Positions 1 through 5,580 of a stretch of DNA of 8,896 bases are shown in pieces. A program made the translations under genes and the position numbers. The stretch comes from Bacillota bacterium (lineage in GTDB: Bacteria; Bacillota; DTU065). Position 1 is the first letter of the stretch, and every line of letters starts with the position of its first letter. The DNA lies in NCBI GenBank assembly GCA_012842235.1, contig DUTE01000174.1, forward strand, positions 1 to 8,896. Reading direction: 5' to 3'. The notes under the pieces are model-generated. The model saw only the letters and a program-made list of their open reading frames with translations. It was not told the DNA's origin and searched no databases.

Positions 1-315
1 AAAAAACCGCACTACATGAACTATAGCATCAACTTCTCTAATATGTCCTAAAAATTGATTGCCAAGCCCCTCACCTTGACTTGCCCCGCTAACTAAACCA
101 GCAATGTCAATAAACTTTATCGTTGTAGGGGTTAGTTTCTCTGGTTGCAACAAATACCCTAATCTCTCTAATCTTTCATCTGGAACAGGCACTACACCAA
201 TCTGAGGATTAATCGTACAAAAAGGGTAGTTAGCTACCATGGCCCCTGCCTGTGTCAATGCGTTAAATAAAGTAGACTTGCCTACATTAGGCAAGCCGAC
301 TATGCCTATATCCAA
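1..315 (-). CDS. ychF: YchF/EngD (OLA1-type) P-loop ATPase/GTPase, N-terminal part, cut by window edge
   Basis: Only the first 105 codons are present; the gene continues past base 1. The translation starts [15 protein letters not shown], with the P-loop GLPNVGKS at residues 7-14. It continues with [16 protein letters not shown], the switch-II motif DIAGL near residue 70, then [10 protein letters not shown] and [12 protein letters not shown]. These are signatures of the universally conserved YchF family, a cytosolic Obg-related nucleotidase that prefers ATP and binds ribosomes. The start is TTG at 315-313: an in-frame TAA lies directly upstream, and AGGGGAG (330-324) sits 8 bases before it. 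That ribosome binding site begins on the last base of the DUF951 stop codon, so the two genes are probably translationally coupled. YchF next to a DUF951 gene is a familiar Firmicutes arrangement. The family call is secure. Confidence 0.96.
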   Translation of the reverse strand, partial: MDIGIVGLPNVGKSTLFNALTQAGAMVANYPFCTINPQIGVVPVPDERLERLGYLLQPEKLTPTTIKFIDIAGLVSGASQGEGLGNQFLGHIREVDAIVHVVRFF

Positions 316-329
316 TTATGCCACTCCCC

Positions 330-542
330 TTAATCCTGATTTGTCTCCTCATTACCACTTTTAACAATCTCTTTCAACCCTTTTTCAAACTTTACCCTAG
401 GGATCATAACTACACGATCACATGTCAGACAACGAATCCTAAAATCCATACCTACTCGCATAACTTCCCAGGTATTGCCGCCACATGGGTGGGGCTTTTT
501 CATTTTAACAATATCTCCCACATTAAACTTCAAAGGACTCAT
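330..542 (-). CDS. DUF951 family small zinc-ribbon-like protein (YyzM-like)
   Basis: A 70-residue protein, full length for DUF951. It carries the family pattern KPHPCGGNTWEV, RVGMDFRIRCLTC and VMIPR. Cys20, Cys38 and Cys41 (HPC...CLTC) suggest a small metal-binding or zinc-ribbon-like fold; metal binding is inferred, not shown. The biochemical function is not known to me. The gene regularly sits beside ychF and mscS-type genes in Firmicutes, as here. Its ATG (542-540) overlaps the TGA of the upstream membrane-protein gene in an ATGA arrangement. Its ribosome binding site, AAGGGGA, lies inside the Lys-rich codons that end that upstream gene. This points to coupled translation within one operon. 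It appears cytosolic, with no signal peptide or membrane segment. Confidence 0.92.
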   Translation of the reverse strand: MSPLKFNVGDIVKMKKPHPCGGNTWEVMRVGMDFRIRCLTCDRVVMIPRVKFEKGLKEIVKSGNEETNQD

Positions 543-823
543 TTTTTCTTTTTCCCCTTATTTTTCTGTTCTTTAGCTTTTTTTGCTTCACTTTCTTTTT
601 TCAACATCTCAGCTCGTTTTTTCTGTTTCTGGGGTAAAGTAAACAATGCTCTACCAAAAAATAAGTTAATTACACCAAAGGCTAAGATAACAATTGGTAT
701 AAAAGAATCGAGACCTTTTGGTACTACTTTATAATACAAAAAAAGTGCCAAAAAGACGAGTACCCCACCGAAAATAAGTTGTGCACTATATATCCACTGA
801 GGTACCTGTGGCCTATCATCCAT
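539..823 (-). CDS. Small two-helix membrane protein with Lys-rich cytoplasmic tail, function unknown
   Basis: A 94-residue protein that I cannot assign to a characterised family. It has two hydrophobic segments at about residues 12-32 and 38-59. A charged tail from about residue 65 to 94 is dominated by Lys, Glu and Ala (QKQKKRAEMLKKESEAKKAK and on) and could form a helix or bind nucleic acid or lipid head groups. By the positive-inside rule the tail is cytoplasmic, giving a hairpin topology with both ends inside. The ATG at 823 follows GGAGG (836-832) with 8 bases between. It overlaps the end of mscS by 8 bases and is itself overlapped by the DUF951 gene, so the three are surely co-translated. 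The position suggests a partner of the mechanosensitive channel or an envelope role, which is inference only. The gene is real judging by overlaps and ribosome binding site. Confidence 0.82.
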   Translation of the reverse strand: MDDRPQVPQWIYSAQLIFGGVLVFLALFLYYKVVPKGLDSFIPIVILAFGVINLFFGRALFTLPQKQKKRAEMLKKESEAKKAKEQKNKGKKKK

Positions 824-1718
824 TTTCTATGCCTCCTTTTTCTTCATGCAATACCTGTACATGAGGGTAGCTTACAACTACTCCTCTTTCTTTTAGTCCT
901 TTATAGATAGCTTCTCTCAACTGTCGCTCTGCTGTCCATTGCATTAAAGGCTCAGCACTCGCCCTAACCCTAACAACTAAACCAGCATCACTAAAACTTT
1001 GTATACCAACGACTCTAGGTGGATCTATCAGTGCAGGTATTTTATTAGCATACTCTTCACAAAGACTCTCTAATACTTCTCTTACATAATCTAGATTATT
1101 TTCAAACCCTATAGAAAAGTCAACCTGTACACGCATTGAACTGCCCATGTTGTTAGTTACCGATTTTATTTCTCCATTAGGAATAATATGTCTACTTCCT
1201 GTAAAGTCCTTTAGGGTTGTAGTTCTAAGACCAATATTCTCTACTATTCCTTCTCTATCTGCTATTGAAACAAAATCACCTACATCAAACTGACCTTCCA
1301 TCAAAATGAAAAATCCAGCAATCACATCTCTTACTAGATTCTGAGCTCCAAACCCAATAGCTAAACCGCCTACTCCTGCAGCTGTAAGCAGAGCACTAAC
1401 ATTTACACCAAACTCTGGAAGTATAGTAAGAGCCCCAATGAAATATATACCATAACGAACAATGCTTCTTGATAAACTCATTAAAGTATGTAGTCGATTT
1501 TCTGATACTACATGTTGCTTACCTTTGGAGACCTGACGGAAAAATCTAACAACAAGACTATCAAGTAGTTTTCTAATTAACAACAAGATGGCAAGAATAA
1601 CCCCTACAGCTATAAGCCTGGCAGATATATCAACTCCAAGATTAAAAAGAGGATTATCTGAGGTGGAAGACCAGAGAGTATTAATTGCGGCTGAAACTTT
1701 ATCAGTAAATGTTTGCAT
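816..1718 (-). CDS. mscS: Small-conductance mechanosensitive channel, MscS family
   Basis: A 300-residue membrane channel that opens on membrane tension to release solutes after hypo-osmotic shock. Three hydrophobic helices fit the minimal MscS plan: TM1 at about residues 32-53, TM2 at about 84-102, and pore-lining TM3 at about 106-140. TM3 carries the Gly/Ala-rich family motif AAGVGGLAIGFGAQNLVRD. It is followed by the beta domain (DVGDFVSI, GIVENIGLRTTTL, then IIPNGEI) and the alpha/beta cytosolic vestibule to the C-terminus. The length is like B. subtilis YkuT and E. coli MscS. The frame can be extended to a GTG at 1727, but that codon is part of the ribosome binding site AAGGTG (1730-1725), so the ATG at 1718, 6 bases downstream, is chosen. 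The gene leads the mscS - membrane protein - DUF951 - ychF cluster and is preceded by a 12-bp hairpin. The family call is secure; the physiological role is by homology. Confidence 0.95.
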   Translation of the reverse strand: MQTFTDKVSAAINTLWSSTSDNPLFNLGVDISARLIAVGVILAILLLIRKLLDSLVVRFFRQVSKGKQHVVSENRLHTLMSLSRSIVRYGIYFIGALTILPEFGVNVSALLTAAGVGGLAIGFGAQNLVRDVIAGFFILMEGQFDVGDFVSIADREGIVENIGLRTTTLKDFTGSRHIIPNGEIKSVTNNMGSSMRVQVDFSIGFENNLDYVREVLESLCEEYANKIPALIDPPRVVGIQSFSDAGLVVRVRASAEPLMQWTAERQLREAIYKGLKERGVVVSYPHVQVLHEEKGGIENG

Positions 1719-1724
1719 AAAAAA

Positions 1725-1730
1725 CACCTT
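1725..1730 (-). promoter_or_regulatory. Ribosome binding site that fixes the mscS start
   Basis: Minus-strand AAGGTG, 6 bases before the ATG at 1718. The in-frame GTG at 1727 falls inside this site, so it is not the start. Confidence 0.75.
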
Positions 1731-1741
1731 CTTACAAAATC

Positions 1742-1768
1742 TAGCTCCTAGATACTATCTAGGAGCTA
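1742..1768 (-). terminator. Perfect 12-bp hairpin between the CBM9-like gene and mscS; terminator or leader structure
   Basis: TAGCTCCTAGAT at 1742-1753 pairs perfectly with ATCTAGGAGCTA at 1757-1768 across a 3-base loop. It starts 10 bases after the stop of the CBM9-like gene. On the minus strand the stem is followed by GATTTTG, a weak T-tract, and then by the mscS ribosome binding site only 8 bases further on. If it terminated fully, mscS would have almost no room for its own promoter. A partial terminator, an RNA processing or stability element, or a structure that affects mscS translation all remain possible. Confidence 0.55.
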
Positions 1769-1778
1769 CCTTAGTATC

Positions 1779-2486
1779 TTATTTTCCCCTACCTAAAATT
1801 AGTAATTGGAAAACTGTAGGATCTGCCCATCCTTGTGCTGATTTACTCCAAGCTAATTGTAACTCTGTATCAGTAGCATTTGTATTATCCACATCATCTA
1901 TAGCCACATCAAAACCGATCTCTAAATATTCTTCTAGTTCTTCTTCAAGATCCATCTCCCATATTGGTATAGCGATCTCTAAGATATAACCTTTTTCTGT
2001 TTTTTGTGCTTCTACTTGAACATCTGTGAATAACCTGCTATTGTTCCAGACATGCCAATCAGGTGCCAAAGCATCCGTTCCTGGTGTAAAACCAAACTGA
2101 TAGTCGTCTGTAGTGTAATATGTCTTGCCTGCATCAACAAGGTAATTCATACGTAGATAAATTTCTATAGTATCTCACTGAAAAAGGTAAGATCCTTCCT
2201 TTTCTTGTAAAACCACATTATCAACAATGTCACAAGCTAGATAAAGATACTCTTCGTCCCACATTACATAGATCTTACCAGATAGATCTTGTGGCCCTGC
2301 CCAGTTTCTATTAGCCAAAACTAGGTATTCTGCAGAATCTAAATTGATGTAGGGCACATTCGACCACTCATCAAGTTTGCCATCGATCTTCATTTTGCTT
2401 GGAGCTTTAGGAGCAGTGTATATCTGTTGAGCAAAAACAAGGCTTGAAAGCAACAAAATAAGCACTAATACAGATGTTTTTTTCAA
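1779..2486 (-). pseudogene. Secreted CBM9-like carbohydrate-binding protein interrupted by one in-frame TGA
   Basis: The frame encodes 235 residues plus stop if the single internal TGA (2177-2175, codon 104) is read as an amino acid. The N-terminus is a Sec signal peptide: MKKTSVLVLILLLSSLVFA, then QQIY, with a likely signal peptidase I cut after VFA. The mature part shows the CBM9/DOMON-like pattern DGKLDEW, GPQDLSGKIYVMWDEEYLYLA and DIVD before the stop. After it come DTIEIYLR, YQFGFTPG, an acidic amphipathic stretch, IGFDVAIDDVD and a final LAWSKSAQGWADP. This is one small beta-sandwich domain with no catalytic domain attached, presumably an extracellular sugar or cell-wall binder. AGGAGG (2501-2496) touches the ATG at 2495 directly, so I place the start at TTG 2486, 9 bases downstream. 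Family members usually have Gly before the Asp at the stop position, so GGA to TGA by one change is the simplest history. Sequencing error or readthrough could also explain it. Confidence 0.75.
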
Positions 2487-2495
2487 AACAACCAT

Positions 2496-2501
2496 CCTCC
2501 T
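2496..2501 (-). promoter_or_regulatory. Ribosome binding site that favours a TTG start for the CBM9-like gene
   Basis: Minus-strand AGGAGG. It abuts the ATG at 2495 with no spacer, whereas the in-frame TTG at 2486 has a normal 9-base spacing and is followed at once by the KKTS start of the signal peptide. Confidence 0.65.
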
Positions 2502-2607
2502 AATATTCTATACTTATTATCTTTTACAATTTACCCTGCTTATCCTTCCTTAATAACTAGCAAACCCGCACTTTTGGGGTAGATACTAGAAACCTCCTGA
2601 TAAACAT

Positions 2608-2632
2608 AAAAAAGGCGGCCAAAGCCGCCTTT
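2608..2632 (-). terminator. Intrinsic terminator of the tetR - radical SAM unit
   Basis: On the minus strand the stem AAAGGCGGC pairs with GCCGCCTTT around the loop TTTG, followed by a run of six T and then ATGTTT. It lies 11 bases after the stop of the radical SAM gene. This is a textbook Rho-independent terminator and separates that gene from the CBM9-like gene. Confidence 0.9.
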
Positions 2633-2643
2633 AAAGATTTCAC

Positions 2644-3999
2644 TTATGCTTTTGTAGCTGCAGTTTCTTCTGCTTTTTTCTCAAGCAACTTATCTGCTCG
2701 CTTGCCCCATTCTTCACTGTAGGGCTTTAGGTTTTTAGCAATCTCATACAAGCCATCTTCGTTTGACTGAGTAAAGTGAGCATTAGACTCTTCGACAATC
2801 TCTACAAGTTTATGAGGATTATCAATTAAAGGACATGGTAGAAGAAGATTTTCGTTAAATGGCTGTCTCTTTTGGTAGGCCTTCATGAGATCTGATGTTA
2901 AGCACTCTTTTAGAGATTTCTCTTTAATATTATCTACCGAATAGTGAATAAAGGCACAAGGTTCAACTTCTCCTGCAGCATTAATGTGAAGGTAACGTCT
3001 ACCACCTGCAATACAACCGCCAGAGTAGATACCGTCATTCCAGAAATCAATAAGGAAAAGATCTTTTGTCCTTCTTAATTCATCTACTCGATGGAACATA
3101 TACTCTCTCTGTTCAGGTGTAGCCATCATACTAATATCGGCATCTTTTCCTACAGGTACATAGGTAAAGTACCAGTTAAAGTAGGCACCTTTGTCGATAA
3201 GTGTTTGAACATACTCATCAGAACCAACTTCTTCCACATTATAACGTGTATAACAAGTAGAGACGCCAAAGGGAATGCCTCCCTCTCTTAGTAAATCCAT
3301 GGCATGCATAACTTTGTCGTAGGTTCCCTCGCCTCTTCTTTGATCTGTGGATTCTTTTAAACCTTCAAGGCTGATAGCAACAGTGAAGTTTGCACAGTCT
3401 TTCATATTTTTTACAGTTTCTTCTGTAATAAGTGTAGCATTTGTAAAAGCTAAAAAGACCATATCATCATATTTTCTAGCAAGCTTGAAGATGGTGTTCT
3501 GCCTGGTCATAGGCTCGCCACCTGATAAAACAATCGCATAAATTCCTAAATCTCTTGCTTCGCCTACAACTCGATCTAATAGTTCATCACTAAGGTCGTT
3601 TTTCTTCTCGTATTCTCCAGCCCAACAACCTGTACAACGCAGGTTGCAACGATCTGTTGGGTCAATAAGAATAGCCCAGGGCACAGAAGCACCTATCTTA
3701 GCAGCGTTTTCATGCTGCATTGGTACACCTATTAAACACGACTTAACAAAATAATTAATAATAAAAGTGTTTCTAACCTTTGGATCTAATTCTCTCATAA
3801 TTCTGTGGTAATACTCTTTCCAGTTACCATCTTTGGTAATAGCTTCCTGGACTTGACCGATTTGCTCGAGATGTTGTGGATTTTTAGTTAACTTTCTTGC
3901 AATATTAAACATCCGATCAGCGTTTTGCTCTGGATCTTTTGCCAAGTAATCGGCGATTTGCTTGACAAAAAATGTTGTCATTGAATCTTTTACGCCCAT
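2644..3999 (-). CDS. Radical SAM enzyme with SPASM-like C-terminal region, substrate unknown
   Basis: A 451-residue predicted cytosolic enzyme. An N-terminal helical extension of about 105 residues precedes the radical SAM barrel. The cluster-binding motif is Cys118, Cys122 and Cys125 (CNLRCTGC), and SGGEP at 159-163 fits the SAM-contacting segment. TNATL and ISLEG follow as usual strand motifs. The C-terminal half has GGCIAGGRRYLHINAAGEVE then PCAF (Cys329, Cys348) plus Cys366 and Cys389 in CPLIDNP, which resembles a SPASM/twitch auxiliary-cluster domain. Such domains occur in peptide-modifying enzymes and also in others such as HpnH-like proteins; no precursor peptide is visible here. The frame extends to an ATG at 4026, but GGAGGTG (4012-4006) points to the ATG at 3999. 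The gene lies 36 bases after tetR with no terminator between, so it is likely co-transcribed and controlled by that repressor. The superfamily is certain; the reaction is unknown. Confidence 0.9.
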   Translation of the reverse strand: MGVKDSMTTFFVKQIADYLAKDPEQNADRMFNIARKLTKNPQHLEQIGQVQEAITKDGNWKEYYHRIMRELDPKVRNTFIINYFVKSCLIGVPMQHENAAKIGASVPWAILIDPTDRCNLRCTGCWAGEYEKKNDLSDELLDRVVGEARDLGIYAIVLSGGEPMTRQNTIFKLARKYDDMVFLAFTNATLITEETVKNMKDCANFTVAISLEGLKESTDQRRGEGTYDKVMHAMDLLREGGIPFGVSTCYTRYNVEEVGSDEYVQTLIDKGAYFNWYFTYVPVGKDADISMMATPEQREYMFHRVDELRRTKDLFLIDFWNDGIYSGGCIAGGRRYLHINAAGEVEPCAFIHYSVDNIKEKSLKECLTSDLMKAYQKRQPFNENLLLPCPLIDNPHKLVEIVEESNAHFTQSNEDGLYEIAKNLKPYSEEWGKRADKLLEKKAEETAATKA

Positions 4000-4005
4000 T
4001 TGGGA

Positions 4006-4012
4006 CACCTCC
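4006..4012 (-). promoter_or_regulatory. Ribosome binding site that fixes the radical SAM start at 3999
   Basis: Minus-strand GGAGGTG, with 6 bases to the ATG at 3999. The in-frame ATG at 4026 lies upstream of this site and has no comparable site of its own. Confidence 0.78.
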
Positions 4013-4035
4013 AGATAGTACTGCATTAGTATATC

Positions 4036-4632
4036 TTATGCTAATGCTGGATTTGGACCACTGTTTTTAAACAGTGCGACAATACTCTCCCCTAAATGTT
4101 CAAGTGACAGTCCCTGTGAACCTGTTGTACCATGAAGGACAGAAGAACAAAACATTCCATATAGCAATGATGTGGCAGCATTTACCTCAAGATCTCGTCT
4201 CAAAAAGCCAGAATAAATTTCTTTCTCTAAGATATTACGCATTTCCAGCATATAACGGTCTCTTGTTTGATATATTTTTTGTTGAAGTTTCGAATAAGAA
4301 GCCATTTCTTTGTTGAAAAATTTAAGTATGGCTTGATTATTACTAAAAAACTCTAAATTAGAGCGGATAAATGCACGAAAAGTGCTACTACCACTTTTTG
4401 TTGCCTCATTCATAGATACATGGATATCTTCAAGAAGTTCCTCCATACCTTCGTCGATGATAGCTTCAACTAACTCCTCTTTACTGCGAAAGTAGGTATA
4501 AAAAGTGCCTTTGCCAACCCCTGCTTTGCTAGTAATTTCGCTAATCGTCGACTCAACAAAACCCTTTGACGTAAAAAGCTCACAAGCGGCATTCATCAAC
4601 CTTTGTCGTATCTCATCTTTTTTTATCTGCAT
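4036..4632 (-). CDS. TetR/AcrR-family transcriptional repressor
   Basis: A 198-residue regulator of typical TetR length. The N-terminal domain (about residues 6-52) has the family helix-turn-helix: AACELFTSKGFVESTISEI, then AGVGKGTFYTYFRSKEELVEAI. The remaining roughly 145 residues are the helical ligand-binding and dimerisation domain, whose divergence gives no ligand. The ATG at 4632 is preceded by AGAGGTGG (4643-4636). A 14-base imperfect palindrome lies at the predicted transcription start, which suggests autorepression. The next gene downstream is the SPASM-like radical SAM enzyme, 36 bases on, so this protein most likely controls its own gene and that enzyme. The family assignment is secure; target and ligand are inference. 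Confidence 0.95.
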   Translation of the reverse strand: MQIKKDEIRQRLMNAACELFTSKGFVESTISEITSKAGVGKGTFYTYFRSKEELVEAIIDEGMEELLEDIHVSMNEATKSGSSTFRAFIRSNLEFFSNNQAILKFFNKEMASYSKLQQKIYQTRDRYMLEMRNILEKEIYSGFLRRDLEVNAATSLLYGMFCSSVLHGTTGSQGLSLEHLGESIVALFKNSGPNPALA

Positions 4633-4647
4633 AAGCCACCTCTCAAA

Positions 4648-4661
4648 ACCGACTGGTCAGT
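4648..4661. promoter_or_regulatory. Putative TetR operator
   Basis: ACCGACTGGTCAGT is an inverted repeat (ACCGAC / GTCAGT) with one mismatch. Its sequence type, GACYGGTC-like, is common for TetR-family operators in Firmicutes. It lies between the predicted -10 and the tetR ribosome binding site, at the expected transcription start, where a bound repressor would block initiation. Confidence 0.65.
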
Positions 4662-4667
4662 ATTGTC

Positions 4668-4696
4668 ATAGTAAAACTTCTTTTTTTTTTTAGAAA
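4668..4696 (-). promoter_or_regulatory. Possible sigma-A-type promoter of the tetR - radical SAM unit
   Basis: On the minus strand TTTCTA (4696-4691) and TACTAT (4673-4668) are 17 bases apart. The -35 is a poor match and the -10 moderate. The spacer contains a long A-tract. Predicted initiation near 4661 coincides with the putative operator, which supports the placement. Confidence 0.4.
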
Positions 4697-4726
4697 CTCC
4701 TGCTGTTTCACAAAAAAACATTTTTT

Positions 4727-4758
4727 AAAGAGCTCTGCTTAAATAAGCAGAGCTCTTT
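4727..4758 (-). terminator. Strong palindromic hairpin closing the gcv - lipoate block
   Basis: AAAGAGCTCTGCTTA (4727-4741) and TAAGCAGAGCTCTTT (4744-4758) are perfect inverted repeats separated by AA. Leaving out the outer A:T pairs gives a GAGCTCTGC stem with a TTT tail on either strand, so it could end transcripts from both sides. The T-tail on the minus strand is short. It is 123 bases past the stop of the lipM-like gene and upstream of tetR, at the right place to separate the two units. The 123 bases between (4759-4881) contain no gene that I can support. Confidence 0.7.
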
Positions 4759-4881
4759 ATTACTCACTTTTTCTTTCTTTTTAATTTAGAGTTTTTTTGA
4801 GTACACTAATAACTGCTAAACAATCTATCCCATTATCGTATTGTATTTTATTAGTGCTTTAGTACACCATTACTTTCTGTC

Positions 4882-5547
4882 CTAAGAATAATAACGTCTA
4901 AATTCTCTAATAAGATTTTTTTGAAGGGTAAACTGATCTACAGAAATTACCATCGTCCTTTTTCTCAGTTGTCTTATTAAAAGTTCTTCATCTACATCTT
5001 TTAAGCATTTAGCAAAGATCTCTGGCTGAGCATCAAGTAAGATAGAACCATGTTGTAACACTGCATCTGCTATTCTTCTTTGAGCACTACCAACTATTTT
5101 GTGGCCCTTAAGCAGAATCTCGTGTCGAGAAGGTGCCAGGAAACATGCCTCGGTAGTGTTTTTTTCCTGCCTTGCCCATTTTACAGGTAAATTCGATCGT
5201 AAAAAGGCTTTATAGATCGGTTCAGAGATAAAGCGGTATGCCCCTGTTATTCCCTGAGGAAGATTGGGATAATCTGCCGGTAAGGCTACTGCATAAGTTA
5301 TCTCTCTGTAATGAAATACAGCTCTTCCGCCAGTTGGCCTTTTAACCCATTTAACACCATACTTTTCTAAAACATCTAGATGCAAAACTTTTTCTGGCTT
5401 TTGAAAGTAACCAAGACTTATTGTTGGGCTATCCCAAGAATAGAAACGGCATATTACTTCTCTATTTTGGCTAGCTGTCTCTAGCATTGCTAAATCTCTT
5501 GCCATATTCTCTTTTCCTGAAAGAGGTGGATCAAGAAAAATCTTCAC
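4882..5547 (-). CDS. LipM-like octanoyl/lipoyl protein transferase (biotin/lipoate A/B ligase fold)
   Basis: A 221-residue predicted cytosolic protein of the LplA/LipM/LipL fold. Recognisable segments are NMARD near the N-terminus, RFYSWDSPTISLGYFQ, KRPTGGRAVFH (about residues 69-79), EITYAVALP, and ACFLAPSRHEILLKGHKIVGSAQRR, then LQHGSILLD. Cys135 in CFLAPS aligns by eye with the catalytic Cys of B. subtilis LipM (CFDAPS), and Lys150 in GHKIVGSAQ with its conserved Lys. LipM moves octanoate from acyl carrier protein onto GcvH. The protein is about 55 residues shorter than B. subtilis LipM, missing the C-terminal helical end. AAGGGG (5561-5556) overlaps the first possible GTG at 5556, so the GTG at 5547, 8 bases downstream, is chosen. 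It is last in a series with two radical SAM enzymes behind gcvPB, which fits lipoylation of GcvH. A lipoate ligase activity instead of octanoyl transfer cannot be excluded. Confidence 0.85.
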   Translation of the reverse strand: MKIFLDPPLSGKENMARDLAMLETASQNREVICRFYSWDSPTISLGYFQKPEKVLHLDVLEKYGVKWVKRPTGGRAVFHYREITYAVALPADYPNLPQGITGAYRFISEPIYKAFLRSNLPVKWARQEKNTTEACFLAPSRHEILLKGHKIVGSAQRRIADAVLQHGSILLDAQPEIFAKCLKDVDEELLIRQLRKRTMVISVDQFTLQKNLIREFRRYYS

Positions 5548-5555
5548 ACTTCTCA

Positions 5556-5561
5556 CCCCTT
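5556..5561 (-). promoter_or_regulatory. Ribosome binding site that fixes the lipM-like start
   Basis: Minus-strand AAGGGG, 8 bases before GTG 5547. It shares a base with the alternative GTG at 5556, which makes that start implausible. Confidence 0.7.
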
Positions 5562-5580
5562 ACCCCATATATCGGTTTTG

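Noticed and set aside
318..734. A 138-codon plus-strand open frame
   Set aside because: It lies antisense to the DUF951 and two-helix protein genes, which have proper ribosome binding sites and coupled overlaps; its composition is that of a shadow frame.
1588..1989. A 133-codon plus-strand open frame
   Set aside because: It runs antisense to mscS and the CBM9-like gene and across the hairpin between them; Ser-rich low-complexity translation and no family resemblance.
1779..2150. A separate 123-residue gene starting at ATG 2150
   Set aside because: This Met is internal to the CBM9-like domain, in the same frame as the upstream half, and has no ribosome binding site. One gene with an internal TGA explains both halves better.
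2175..2177. Selenocysteine codon in the CBM9-like protein
   Set aside because: No clear stem-loop typical of a bacterial SECIS was seen just downstream, the family normally has Gly here, and an extracellular sugar-binding domain is an unlikely selenoprotein. Readthrough stays open as a weaker option.
2644..3999. Peptide-modifying (RiPP) enzyme with a precursor gene nearby
   Set aside because: The SPASM-like region suggested it, but no small Cys-rich or leader-type precursor frame with a ribosome binding site is seen between 2487 and 4881.
4800..4867. Repeated AGTACAC (4800 and 4861) and a 9-base inverted repeat (4804-4812 with 4848-4856)
   Set aside because: They lie in an AT-rich untranslated stretch after the lipM-like gene, are short, and could arise by chance; no site-specific recombination or operator pattern is evident.
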